Assembly: GCA_029563245.1 (NCBI GenBank)
Contig: JAKQSG010000020.1
Span: 1-12,298 of the forward strand
Source of the DNA: Candidatus Omnitrophota bacterium
GTDB taxonomy: Bacteria; Omnitrophota; Gorgyraeia; Gygaellales; Profunditerraquicolaceae
Length of the DNA: 12,298 nucleotides
Direction of reading: 5' to 3'
Of this stretch, positions 1 through 7,567 are shown piece by piece. The notes beneath the pieces are model-generated. The model did no database searches and had not been told where the DNA came from. It was given only the letters and a program-made list of their open reading frames with translations. Position numbers and translations under genes: made by a program. Every line of letters begins with the position of its first letter. The first letter of the stretch is position 1.

Positions 1-2221
1 CTTTCAGTAAGTGGGTCTTATCCCACCAGTTGTAGTCATCTAATAATTGCTTAAGGTACTCTTCGGTTAAGCGCGCAAGGCTTTCTAGGAAGTCATAGAT
101 TTCTTCGGTAAGGTGTATTTTCTCAATTCCTGCGGCAAGAAGCTTATCTTTTATGAAAATAGCCAGGCGTTTTAGCTCAAATGTTTCGCATACCGATGAG
201 CCAAAGAGTGCCGGCAGGCCGTTTAGCGAATCAAACCAGTTGGGTTTATCTGACTCCATCTCTATGCCTGTGCCAAATGGGTCAAGGGAGGCGTATTTAT
301 TGGCCAATAGGCACAGGAGCTTATTAATTAAGTTTGTGCGGTAAATATCCCCAAGCCCGTATTCGCTGCGCATTATATGAGGGAATTCCTTTCTTCTGTG
401 GATTAATTCTTTTTTTGCCGTATCCTGGGAGACTGCGTTTAACTGCCTGGGGAGGTTGTTGTATAACAGGTATTTTTCGCTGCGAGGCTTAACTACCTCA
501 GTATTATCAAAATAGGTAAAGTCTTTTCTTTCGAAAATAATTTCTTTTATTTTTTCCGGATATAGGCAGAGGTAGCTGTTTATTATATCAAGATTGTAAT
601 GCCAGTGATCGCTCCAGTATCCTTCAGAGTGCTCTGCCTCGCTTGATTTTTCTGAAACAGAGAATACTATATCCAGCAGCTCATCGTAAGAAATGTTCAG
701 TTTTATCCGGTTGTCTTCGATAAAGAATATGAGTTCGCCGGGCGAGAATCTTTTTTGCGAAAATACAGAGGCAATTTTTTCGATACCCTCTTCAGGACAG
801 AGGTTATGCAGCAGGGTTTTAAGCTTTTGTCCGTCTTTAATGATAAAGCTGCTGCCTTTTAATACCAGGGGGTTAAAGCCGTCTAGCTGTATGAGGTTAA
901 GTAAGGAGATAACGTTTTCTTCTTTTATCATCGGGTTAAACCAAATATCGTTTCTGCGGTTCTGGTTAAGGTCCCGGTAATTGCCGTTTCCCTGCGAGAG
1001 GTAGGTAGGGGAGATTTGAAATCTGTTATAATCTCTCTCTGGATCCCCGTGTTTACGGGAATAGGAATAAAAGGTTTCTTTGGAATTAAAGGTTAGGGGA
1101 TAGCCTCCTCTTAGTATATTATCGAGATAGGTTTGCCTAGCGTATAAATTGAATTCTTGAGAGCTAGAGCAGGTATTTATATCTTGGGTAAGCTCCTTTA
1201 TGACTTTAATATTTTCAATTCGTTTAGCCTCAAGGTATCCGGCAGTAGTAATTCTTTTAACTGATGCGTTAAGGGTTTCCAGGCTGCGCATATATCCGCT
1301 TAAGGAATAAAAGGTTTTTTCTTCATTCTTTTTGAGGGTGAAATTGGAATAAAGAAAGGCGCAGGGAGTTTTGCTATTGATAATCTCGTTTTTAGGGGAA
1401 GAGAATTTCTTGCTCAGGAATAAGCGTGGGCAAGAAAAATCAGTAACCGGTCCGAATATATTCTCCGGGTCGATTATAGGCTTAATAATCTTAAGCCGGC
1501 CTTGATCATAAGAAAATCCAGTATAAAAATTACCCTCTTTGATATGAATTACTTCGGGGCGGTCAGTCGGGTCCACATTCAGCCTGTAGAAGGGGGCGCT
1601 TTTCTTTAGATTTTCTACTTTAATCCACGCTTCAATGGTGCGGGACATCTTTTTAAGGAAGAAGTTATTGATTCCGAAAGGGATGATCTGGGCAAGCCCG
1701 TCCAGCAATTGTATTTTTTTATCCGGAAATTTAAGGTTTTTTATTGTCACTATTCTTGCCAGACCGGAGTAATTATCATTTGGTATGTTAAAGTATCTAA
1801 CCGTTACCTTCAGCCCCAGAGTTTTATTTTCCTCCTCAATACTTAATTCAGAGGGGGATATGGACATTTTATTATTTATTTTATAACTTAAATTGGTGAA
1901 ACCGTTATGAAACGGTTCATAAAAAAGGCTTTTCCCTTTTCGGTCTATTTTAATAAATGTCCTGAACCCGTGGGTTGAAACAAGCTGCCAGGCCCTATTT
2001 GCCGGAAGAAATTCCAATATAGCATGGTCCTTGTCCTTTATCCCAAAACTGGATATGCATTGGCCGCGGTTTACATAGAAAGTCCACATCGGAATGCCGT
2101 ACTTTCCCGCTATCCCGGGGAAGAAATTTGAGAAAGGCTTAGAGAAGTTATAGTTTTCTATAACAAATTCGCCTTCTTTGTTCAGGTAATATTTAGGTTC
2201 CTTAAGGGTAATTTTAGACAT
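1..2221 (-). CDS. Large cellobiose-phosphorylase-like (GH94-type) protein, C-terminal part beyond window
   Basis: The first 740 residues are open without a stop; the 3' end lies outside the window. I recognise the layout of very large (about 1,100 residues or more) proteins usually annotated as cellobiose phosphorylase. An N-terminal beta-sandwich-like part carries NRGQCISSFG (51-60) and STHGFRTFIKI (82-92). The start of an (alpha/alpha)6-barrel-like part carries LRGGYP from residue 370, SRKHGD (388-393), SQGNGNYRDLNQNRRND (409-425), a GYWSDHWHYN stretch near 538-547, and an acidic motif beginning EMESDKP at 654 and ending in LFGSS (675). These blocks are typical of that family; activity and sugar are unproven, and phosphorolysis or hydrolysis are both possible. 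No signal peptide is visible, so it is probably cytoplasmic. The ATG at 2219-2221 is the only sensible start but has just a weak Shine-Dalgarno. A TGGACA/TAAAAT pair (2256-2251 and 2234-2229, minus strand, 16-bp spacer) could be its promoter, but it would place the transcript start almost on the ATG. Confidence 0.8.
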   Translation of the reverse strand, partial: MSKITLKEPKYYLNKEGEFVIENYNFSKPFSNFFPGIAGKYGIPMWTFYVNRGQCISSFGIKDKDHAILEFLPANRAWQLVSTHGFRTFIKIDRKGKSLFYEPFHNGFTNLSYKINNKMSISPSELSIEEENKTLGLKVTVRYFNIPNDNYSGLARIVTIKNLKFPDKKIQLLDGLAQIIPFGINNFFLKKMSRTIEAWIKVENLKKSAPFYRLNVDPTDRPEVIHIKEGNFYTGFSYDQGRLKIIKPIIDPENIFGPVTDFSCPRLFLSKKFSSPKNEIINSKTPCAFLYSNFTLKKNEEKTFYSLSGYMRSLETLNASVKRITTAGYLEAKRIENIKVIKELTQDINTCSSSQEFNLYARQTYLDNILRGGYPLTFNSKETFYSYSRKHGDPERDYNRFQISPTYLSQGNGNYRDLNQNRRNDIWFNPMIKEENVISLLNLIQLDGFNPLVLKGSSFIIKDGQKLKTLLHNLCPEEGIEKIASVFSQKRFSPGELIFFIEDNRIKLNISYDELLDIVFSVSEKSSEAEHSEGYWSDHWHYNLDIINSYLCLYPEKIKEIIFERKDFTYFDNTEVVKPRSEKYLLYNNLPRQLNAVSQDTAKKELIHRRKEFPHIMRSEYGLGDIYRTNLINKLLCLLANKYASLDPFGTGIEMESDKPNWFDSLNGLPALFGSSVCETFELKRLAIFIKDKLLAAGIEKIHLTEEIYDFLESLARLTEEYLKQLLDDYNWWDKTHLLK

Positions 2222-2272
2222 TATGAATATTTTACCTAATTTATTTTTTTTGTCCACAGAATTATTTATTTA

Positions 2273-2323
2273 AATAGGGACAGCGACCATTTTCTAAAAA
2301 TGAAAATGGTCGCTGTCCCTATT
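2273..2323. repeat. Perfect 22-bp inverted repeat with 7-nt loop (REP-like palindrome)
   Basis: Arms 2273-2294 and 2302-2323 are exact reverse complements and enclose the loop TAAAAAT (2295-2301). The right arm starts GAAAATGGTCGCTGTCCC. It lies between two divergent genes, so neither should end transcription here, and there is no T-tract on either side. From memory, near-identical GGGACAGCGACCATTTT palindromes are scattered through many environmental bacterial genomes, often near REP-associated (Y1/RAYT) transposases. I therefore read it as a dispersed, probably non-autonomous mobile palindrome. The right arm ends only 10 bp before the -35 box of the gatC promoter, so an effect on that promoter is possible. 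No second copy occurs in the window. Confidence 0.85.
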
Positions 2324-2333
2324 ATTAGACTAT

Positions 2334-2362
2334 TTGACTTTTGTAGTTATGAATGATATTAT
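2334..2362 (+). promoter_or_regulatory. Sigma70-type extended -10 promoter for the gatCAB run
   Basis: TTGACT (2334-2339) and TATTAT (2357-2362) are separated by exactly 17 bp. TGA just before the -10 box (2354-2356) forms an extended -10. Each hexamer matches consensus at five of six positions. Transcription would start near 2369, giving a leader of about 20 nt before gatC. This is a sequence-based prediction, and it is the only strong promoter I see for the whole plus-strand run. Confidence 0.65.
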
Positions 2363-2388
2363 AAATAACTAATAAAAATGAGGAGAAG

Positions 2389-2673
2389 ATGATAGACAAG
2401 GAAACAGTAGAATATGTGGCGAATTTGGCGAGGATAGAGCTGAAGAAAGAGGAAGCAAATATGCTATCAGGCCAACTTGGCGATATTTTGGGGTTTATTG
2501 ACAAGCTAAAGGAAGTAAACGTGGATAAGGTGCTTCCTGCTAGCCATGCCATAACGGTAAGCAATGTTTTAAGGGGCGATTCTCCTAAGGGACCCTTGTC
2601 TGCGCATAGCGTATTATCCAACGCCCCTTTAAAGAGAGAAAAATTCTTTTTAGTCCCCAAAATAATTGAATAG
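2389..2673 (+). CDS. gatC: Asp-tRNA(Asn)/Glu-tRNA(Gln) amidotransferase subunit C
   Basis: This 94-residue protein has the normal size and shape of GatC. It has an N-terminal helical part (VEYVANLARIEL, residues 8-19, then GDILGFIDKLKEV at about 31-43) and the diagnostic C-terminus (NAPLKREKFFLVPKIIE). GatC wraps around GatA and GatB and stabilises the heterotrimer, which amidates misacylated Glu-tRNA(Gln) and/or Asp-tRNA(Asn) in the cytoplasm. It is the first gene of a gatC-gatA-gatB cluster and sits about 20 nt behind a strong promoter. AGGAG at 2381-2385 is a good Shine-Dalgarno but only 3 nt from the ATG, closer than usual. No better in-frame start exists. Confidence 0.95.
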   Translation: MIDKETVEYVANLARIELKKEEANMLSGQLGDILGFIDKLKEVNVDKVLPASHAITVSNVLRGDSPKGPLSAHSVLSNAPLKREKFFLVPKIIE

Positions 2674-2677
2674 CCCG

Positions 2678-4108
2678 ATGAATAAAAACCTTTATAGTTT
2701 AACAGCCCATGAGCTGGCAGTAGGCTTAAACAAAAAAGAGATAAAATCCGAAGATATCTATTCAGCTTTGGATGGCAGGATTAAAGAATCAGATCCTAAG
2801 GTAAACGCTTATCTTAGGCCTTCTAAGGGGCTTTCTTCCGGGGGAGACCGTATCACTTCCGGGATTCCGGTTGCGATTAAAGATAATATTTGCACAAAAG
2901 GTTTTCATACTCAATGTTGTTCAAAAATCTTGGAAGGTTTTATCCCGCCTTATGATGCAACCGTAATTAAGAGAATAAAGGAATCAGGCCATTCCTGCCT
3001 TGAATTGAAAACCAATATGGATGAGTTCGCTTTTGGTTCATCAACAGAGAATTCTTCCCAGGGGCCGACCCATAACCCATGGGATTTAAATTGTGTCCCC
3101 GGCGGGTCATCAGGAGGTTCTGCGGCTGCGGTTGCTTCGGATGAAGCGATTTGGGCGTTGGGTTCAGATACCGGAGGTTCTATACGCCAACCTGCTTCTT
3201 TTTGCGGGGTAGTCGGATTAAAGCCTACTTATGGCAGGGTCTCCCGTTTTGGCTTGATTGCTTTTGCCTCCAGCCTGGATCAGATAGGCCCGATTACTAA
3301 AGATGTGTATGACAACGCTCTTTTGTTGAATATAATATCCGGTTATGACCCTAATGATTCAACATCCATTAATCTACCGGTCCCGGATTACACAAGGGCA
3401 CTTGGTAAGGATGTTAAGGGGCTTAAGGTAGGAGTGCCTAAGGAGTATTTTATTGAAGGGCTGGACCCAGAGGTTAAAGCCGCAGTTGAAGAGGCTATAA
3501 ATACCTTAAGAAAGATGGGAGTAGAATTTAAAGAGGTATCTCTCAGGCATACGGAATATGCAGTGCCGGTTTATTATATTATTGCTACTGCCGAGGCAAG
3601 CTCGAATTTAGCCCGTTTTGATGGGGTGCAATACGGTTTTAGAAGTAAGGATGCAAATCTAATCGATATGTACAAGAAGACCCGCGGTGAAGGTTTTGGG
3701 GAAGAGGCTAAGCGCAGGATTATACTCGGTACATTTGCGCTCTCCCACGGTTATTACGATGCTTATTACCTGCGGGCCTTAAAAGTCCGCACGCTTATAA
3801 AAGAGGATTTCGATATTCTTTTTAAAGAGCTTGATTGTATATTAACCCCTACTTCGCCGACTGCGGCATTTAAAATAGGAGAAAAGGTTAAAGATCCCCT
3901 GAAGATGTATCTTTCGGATATATATACAATATCCGCCAATCTGGCAGGAATACCGGGTATATCCCTGCCTTGCGGCCTTACCAAGAATGGACTGCCGATC
4001 GGACTGCAGATATTAGCGCCGCATTTTCAGGAAGAGAAGATTTTTTCCCTTGCTTATGCCTATGAGCAGAATACCGATTGGCATAAATTAAAACCTAAAT
4101 TAACCTGA
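2678..4108 (+). CDS. gatA: Asp-tRNA(Asn)/Glu-tRNA(Gln) amidotransferase subunit A
   Basis: GatA is the amidase-signature subunit that hydrolyses glutamine and passes ammonia to GatB. The 476-residue reading has the full Ser-cisSer-Lys triad: K68 in PVAIKDN, cis-Ser144 in the GGSSGGS loop and nucleophile S168 in SDTGGSIRQP. The conserved LKPTYGRVSRFGL block follows, and PTSPTAAF lies further on. The length is normal for the family. I chose the ATG at 2678, four nt after the gatC stop, because family members begin close to the LTAHELA helix. A TTG at 2666 would add MNSP and overlap gatC by 8 nt. Neither start has a clear Shine-Dalgarno, so translation is probably coupled to gatC. Only the exact start is in doubt. 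Confidence 0.96.
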   Translation: MNKNLYSLTAHELAVGLNKKEIKSEDIYSALDGRIKESDPKVNAYLRPSKGLSSGGDRITSGIPVAIKDNICTKGFHTQCCSKILEGFIPPYDATVIKRIKESGHSCLELKTNMDEFAFGSSTENSSQGPTHNPWDLNCVPGGSSGGSAAAVASDEAIWALGSDTGGSIRQPASFCGVVGLKPTYGRVSRFGLIAFASSLDQIGPITKDVYDNALLLNIISGYDPNDSTSINLPVPDYTRALGKDVKGLKVGVPKEYFIEGLDPEVKAAVEEAINTLRKMGVEFKEVSLRHTEYAVPVYYIIATAEASSNLARFDGVQYGFRSKDANLIDMYKKTRGEGFGEEAKRRIILGTFALSHGYYDAYYLRALKVRTLIKEDFDILFKELDCILTPTSPTAAFKIGEKVKDPLKMYLSDIYTISANLAGIPGISLPCGLTKNGLPIGLQILAPHFQEEKIFSLAYAYEQNTDWHKLKPKLT

Positions 4109-4109
4109 T

Positions 4110-5543
4110 ATGTCTAAATACGAAGCGGTAATAGGATTAGAGGTTCATCTTCATCTAAGTACTAAGACAAAGGCTTTTTGCGGTTGTTCTACGGAGTTTG
4201 GAAAAGAGGCTAACAGCCAGACATGCCCGGTTTGCCTGGGGCTTCCCGGGTCTCTGCCCGTTTTTAACGGGACTGCGCTTGATTATGCAATTAAAGTAGC
4301 CCTGGCGCTGAATTGTAAAGTTCAGGAATATACAAAGTTTGACCGGAAAAATTATTTTTATCCTGATTTACCTAAAGGTTACCAAATTTCTCAATACGAC
4401 CTTCCTTTATCGCTAGACGGGTTTTTAAATATAGAGACAGAAGGAAGCTTAAAGCGTATCGGGATTACCCGGGTGCATATGGAAGAGGATGCGGGTAAAC
4501 TGGTACATGAAAATGATGGTAGTCTTGTAGATTTTAACCGCGCCGGCGTGCCTTTGTTGGAGATAGTTAGCCAGCCGGATATTAACTCTCCTGAAGAAGC
4601 TTACCAGTATCTTTCTACTCTTAAAAGTATTATCGAGTACCTTGATGTATCTGATTGCGATATGGAGAAAGGTTCTTTGCGCTGTGACGCTAATATATCC
4701 CTGCGTCCTTTAGGAGAAAGCAAGTTGGGGGTTAAGACGGAATTAAAGAATATGAATTCTTTTAAGGGAGTTAAAGATGCCCTGAGTTATGAAATTAAGA
4801 GACAGGCCCAATTATTGGAGTCGGGTGAGATTCTTACGCAGGAGACTCGCCTTTGGGATGCTAAGGAGTTGAAGACTATCTCAATGCGTACTAAAGAAGG
4901 GGCTAAAGATTACCGCTATTTTCCCGAGCCTGATCTCCCACCGTTTATTATCACAGACGCAAAGATCGAAGAAATCAGAAAGAGTATTCCGGAACTTCCC
5001 CATGAGAAGGCCAGTCGTTTTGTAGAATCTTACGGCCTTCTGGAGTATGACGCTAAAATCTTAGTGGCTTCAAAAAAAGATGCGCTTTTTGCTGAAGAGT
5101 GTTTTAACGCCTATCCGGGTAAGGATAAGAAGTTAATAGTTAACTGGTTTATCGGACCGCTAATGGCCGAAGCGAATAACCGTAACTTAAGCATATCCGG
5201 CTTAAATATTTCATCCGCGTACCTTATTGAACTGCTGGGGTTTCTTAGCAGGAATGAAATATCTAATTTAACCGCTAAATCAGTTTTGTCTGATATGATT
5301 GATACGGCAGAGGCCCCGGGTAAAATTATTAAGAGCAAGAATCTTGTTCAGATCTCTGATGGCCAGGCATTGAAGGAGATTATGGAAGAGGTGATCGGAG
5401 AAAATCAAAAATCCGTAACAGATTATAAATCTGGCAAAGAGAATGCGTTGATGTTTTTGGTAGGGCAGTTGATGCGTAAATCGCAAGGGAAAGCAAACCC
5501 TAAGATAGCCAGAGAATTATTAAAGGAGAGGTTGAATGCGTAA
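4110..5543 (+). CDS. gatB: Asp-tRNA(Asn)/Glu-tRNA(Gln) amidotransferase subunit B
   Basis: GatB activates the side-chain carboxylate of the misacylated tRNA with ATP and amidates it. The 477-residue protein opens with YEAVIGLEVHLHL and has four cysteines suited to structural zinc (C24, C26, C39, C42). It carries the metal-site motif HMEEDAGK (123-130) and the cradle signature DYRYFPEPDLPP (267-278). The C-terminal 150 residues or so match the helical and YqeY-like tRNA-binding tail. The ATG begins 1 nt after the gatA stop and has no Shine-Dalgarno, which points to translation by re-initiation from gatA. A full GatCAB implies that the organism makes Gln-tRNA and/or Asn-tRNA indirectly, but which one cannot be told from this window. 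Confidence 0.97.
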   Translation: MSKYEAVIGLEVHLHLSTKTKAFCGCSTEFGKEANSQTCPVCLGLPGSLPVFNGTALDYAIKVALALNCKVQEYTKFDRKNYFYPDLPKGYQISQYDLPLSLDGFLNIETEGSLKRIGITRVHMEEDAGKLVHENDGSLVDFNRAGVPLLEIVSQPDINSPEEAYQYLSTLKSIIEYLDVSDCDMEKGSLRCDANISLRPLGESKLGVKTELKNMNSFKGVKDALSYEIKRQAQLLESGEILTQETRLWDAKELKTISMRTKEGAKDYRYFPEPDLPPFIITDAKIEEIRKSIPELPHEKASRFVESYGLLEYDAKILVASKKDALFAEECFNAYPGKDKKLIVNWFIGPLMAEANNRNLSISGLNISSAYLIELLGFLSRNEISNLTAKSVLSDMIDTAEAPGKIIKSKNLVQISDGQALKEIMEEVIGENQKSVTDYKSGKENALMFLVGQLMRKSQGKANPKIARELLKERLNA

Positions 5544-6783
5544 AAAGCAGTTTATGGCTTTAGGTTTTTTTGCTTTAAGTCTGTTCATATTTGTTTCCGT
5601 TGGGCAATCCTTTGGGGATAAAAAGAAGAAAGATGAACTTTACCGCCAGATAAGCCTTTTTTCAGATGCCCTGGCAGTGATCCAATCGGATTATGTGGAA
5701 GAGACTAATCCTAAAGATTTAATCTATGGCGCATTAAAGGGGATGCTTTCTTCTTTAGATATGCATAGCCAGTTTATGGACCCGGAGACTTATAATGAGC
5801 TTAAGGTTGAAACTAAGGGCAAGTTTGGCGGGTTAGGAATTGAGATAACAATAAAAGAGGGGATGCTGACGGTAATAACCCCTATTGAGGATACGCCTGC
5901 ATGGCGGGCAGGCATCAAGCCTTTAGACCGCATTGTAAAGATTAATAACGAAATCACGCAGGACATGACTCTTAGCGAGGCGGTTAAAAGAATGCGCGGT
6001 AAACCTGGCGAAGCTGTTAACCTGACTATTCTCAGGGAATCCGATAAGAAGATGATGGAGTTTAAGATAGTAAGGGGAGTAATCCAGATAAGGGATATTA
6101 AGGAAGCGAGAATCCTGGAGAATGGCATAGCCTATATAAAATTAGTTCAATTCAGAGAAGACTCTTTTGATAATTTAAACCTGGCTTTGAATAAGCTCTC
6201 TAAAGAGAAGCCGAAGGCGCTAATTTTAGATTTGCGCAATAATCCGGGTGGGCTTTTGGATATGTCGGTTCAGATTACGGGTAAATTTATACCTAAAGGA
6301 AAGCTTGTAGTTTATACCCGCGGGAGAAAAGAAGAGCAGAGTTGCGAATATTTTTCCGACGAAAAGCAGCCGATATTGCATTTGCCTATGGCGGTTTTAA
6401 TTAACGAGGGATCGGCTTCTGGAAGCGAGATTTTAGCCGCCGCACTTCAATATTATAAGAGGGCCATAGTTATCGGAGGCAAGTCTTTCGGTAAAGGGTC
6501 GGTGCAGGTTGTTATCCCCTTGGGTGATGGTACGGCACTTAAGCTGACTACCAGTAAATATTTTACCCCTGACGGAAAAGAGATAAGCGGAAAAGGGGTA
6601 ATACCGGATATAGTCCTGGAGGATGAGGCGGGCTTGTCTCTTCAGGATTTACCCGACAGGGCAGATAAAGAAAGCCTCGAAGAGAGCGCCGGCGAAGGGT
6701 TTAACTATCAAAAAGATAAATATATAATGCGCGCAGTTGACCTTCTGAAGGCACTTAATTTTTACCAGCAGGAATTGAAGTAA
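5536..6783 (+). CDS. ctpA: S41-family C-terminal processing peptidase (CtpA-type)
   Basis: This is a 415-residue exported serine protease of the tail-specific/CtpA family. An N-terminal signal or anchor (residues 5-26) follows MRKK. A helical region leads into a PDZ domain (about 96-180, FGGLGIEI at 98-105), then the S41 core with LDLRNNPGGLLD (231-242), nucleophile S295 in EGSASGSE, general base K320 in KSFGKGSVQ and Q324. The end of the core is KYFTPDGKEISGKGVIPD. Relatives trim C-termini of periplasmic or envelope proteins and often control peptidoglycan hydrolases; the substrate here is unknown. The ATG overlaps the end of gatB by 8 nt and is served by AAGGAGAGG (5523-5531) inside gatB, so translation is tightly linked. 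The deacetylase gene that follows is a common partner of ctpA in Gram-negative genomes. Confidence 0.94.
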   Translation: MRKKQFMALGFFALSLFIFVSVGQSFGDKKKKDELYRQISLFSDALAVIQSDYVEETNPKDLIYGALKGMLSSLDMHSQFMDPETYNELKVETKGKFGGLGIEITIKEGMLTVITPIEDTPAWRAGIKPLDRIVKINNEITQDMTLSEAVKRMRGKPGEAVNLTILRESDKKMMEFKIVRGVIQIRDIKEARILENGIAYIKLVQFREDSFDNLNLALNKLSKEKPKALILDLRNNPGGLLDMSVQITGKFIPKGKLVVYTRGRKEEQSCEYFSDEKQPILHLPMAVLINEGSASGSEILAAALQYYKRAIVIGGKSFGKGSVQVVIPLGDGTALKLTTSKYFTPDGKEISGKGVIPDIVLEDEAGLSLQDLPDRADKESLEESAGEGFNYQKDKYIMRAVDLLKALNFYQQELK

Positions 6784-6784
6784 T

Positions 6785-7567
6785 ATGAAGGAGAAACTTA
6801 GGTTTCTATTTACCTTAGGTGCTTTTCTTTTTGTTATCATAGTTGTTCTATCCCTTTTTTCAATAAAAAAACCTAAAAAAGCGGCCAGGTATATCCCCCC
6901 TAAAGTTTTTGCGGGCAAGATAGCTATCGTTCTGGATGATTGGGGTTATAGCTTTAATAATATGCACATAATAGAACAGATTAAATCTCCTCTGACGATA
7001 GCGGTATTGCCTGATCTTAATTATTCAAGAGCGATAGCCGAGAATTTGCATCGCAAGGGTTTTGAGATAATCCTGCATTTACCGATGGAACCTAAGGATA
7101 AGTCGGCTATGGAGAAGAATACGATAAGAATTTCGATGAATGAAGGGCAGATAGCGGGAATTATTGATAAAGACCTTTCCTCCATTCCTCATGTTAAGGG
7201 GGTATCTAATCATACGGGCTCTATGGCTACATCGGATACCGCTACGATGGAGGCAGTCTTTCGGGTGCTAAAAAAACGTAAACTATATTTTCTGGACAGC
7301 TACGTTACTGCGGATTCAAGGTGTTTTAAGGTAGCTTCTAAGTATGGGTTACGGTTTTCAAAAAGAGACGTATTCTTGGATAATAAAAATGACCCTAAAT
7401 ACATAAAAAAGCAGCTTTATATACTGAGGGATAAGGCAAGGCTTAAGGGTTATGCCATCGGCATAGGGCATGACCGTAGAAATACCTTGGAGGTTTTAAG
7501 GGATGTTATCCCCGAGTTTGAGAAGGAAGGCTATAAATTTGTATTTCTCTCGGAGATAGTGCAATGA
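6785..7567 (+). CDS. Membrane-anchored divergent polysaccharide deacetylase (YibQ/DUF610-like)
   Basis: The 260-residue protein has one N-terminal membrane segment (about 6-27) followed by a basic linker, so the enzymatic domain should lie outside the cytoplasmic membrane. The domain fits the divergent polysaccharide deacetylase family: IAIVLDDWGYS (D51, D52), ILHLPMEPKD (H98), GVSNHTGSMAT (H143), FLDSYVT (D171) and AIGIGHDRR (H229). The usual NNHMGS is SNHTGS here. Family members adopt a carbohydrate-esterase-4-like barrel, but their substrate is generally unestablished. Envelope glycan remodelling is the usual guess. The ATG lies 1 nt after the ctpA stop, with a modest AGGA (6770-6773) ahead. 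The gene overlaps tsaD by 4 nt (ATGA). Confidence 0.88.
   Translation: MKEKLRFLFTLGAFLFVIIVVLSLFSIKKPKKAARYIPPKVFAGKIAIVLDDWGYSFNNMHIIEQIKSPLTIAVLPDLNYSRAIAENLHRKGFEIILHLPMEPKDKSAMEKNTIRISMNEGQIAGIIDKDLSSIPHVKGVSNHTGSMATSDTATMEAVFRVLKKRKLYFLDSYVTADSRCFKVASKYGLRFSKRDVFLDNKNDPKYIKKQLYILRDKARLKGYAIGIGHDRRNTLEVLRDVIPEFEKEGYKFVFLSEIVQ

Noticed and set aside
693..980. Plus-strand open frames at 693-980 and 153-344
   Set aside because: Both are antisense to the long minus-strand GH94-like gene, whose motifs are conserved in this very stretch.
2229..2256. Minus-strand promoter TGGACA-16-TAAAAT for the GH94-like gene
   Set aside because: The boxes are imperfect and the start would fall at about 2222, next to the ATG. 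That requires a leaderless message, so it is too weak to list as a feature.
2273..2323. Reading the palindrome as a rho-independent terminator
   Set aside because: The flanking genes diverge, so no transcript should end here, and neither side of the stem has a T-run.
2325..2660. 111-aa open frame on the minus strand antisense to gatC
   Set aside because: It is a shadow of gatC and its promoter region, with no family resemblance.
5790..6128. 112-aa open frame on the minus strand within ctpA
   Set aside because: It is antisense to the PDZ-encoding part of ctpA and has no independent support.
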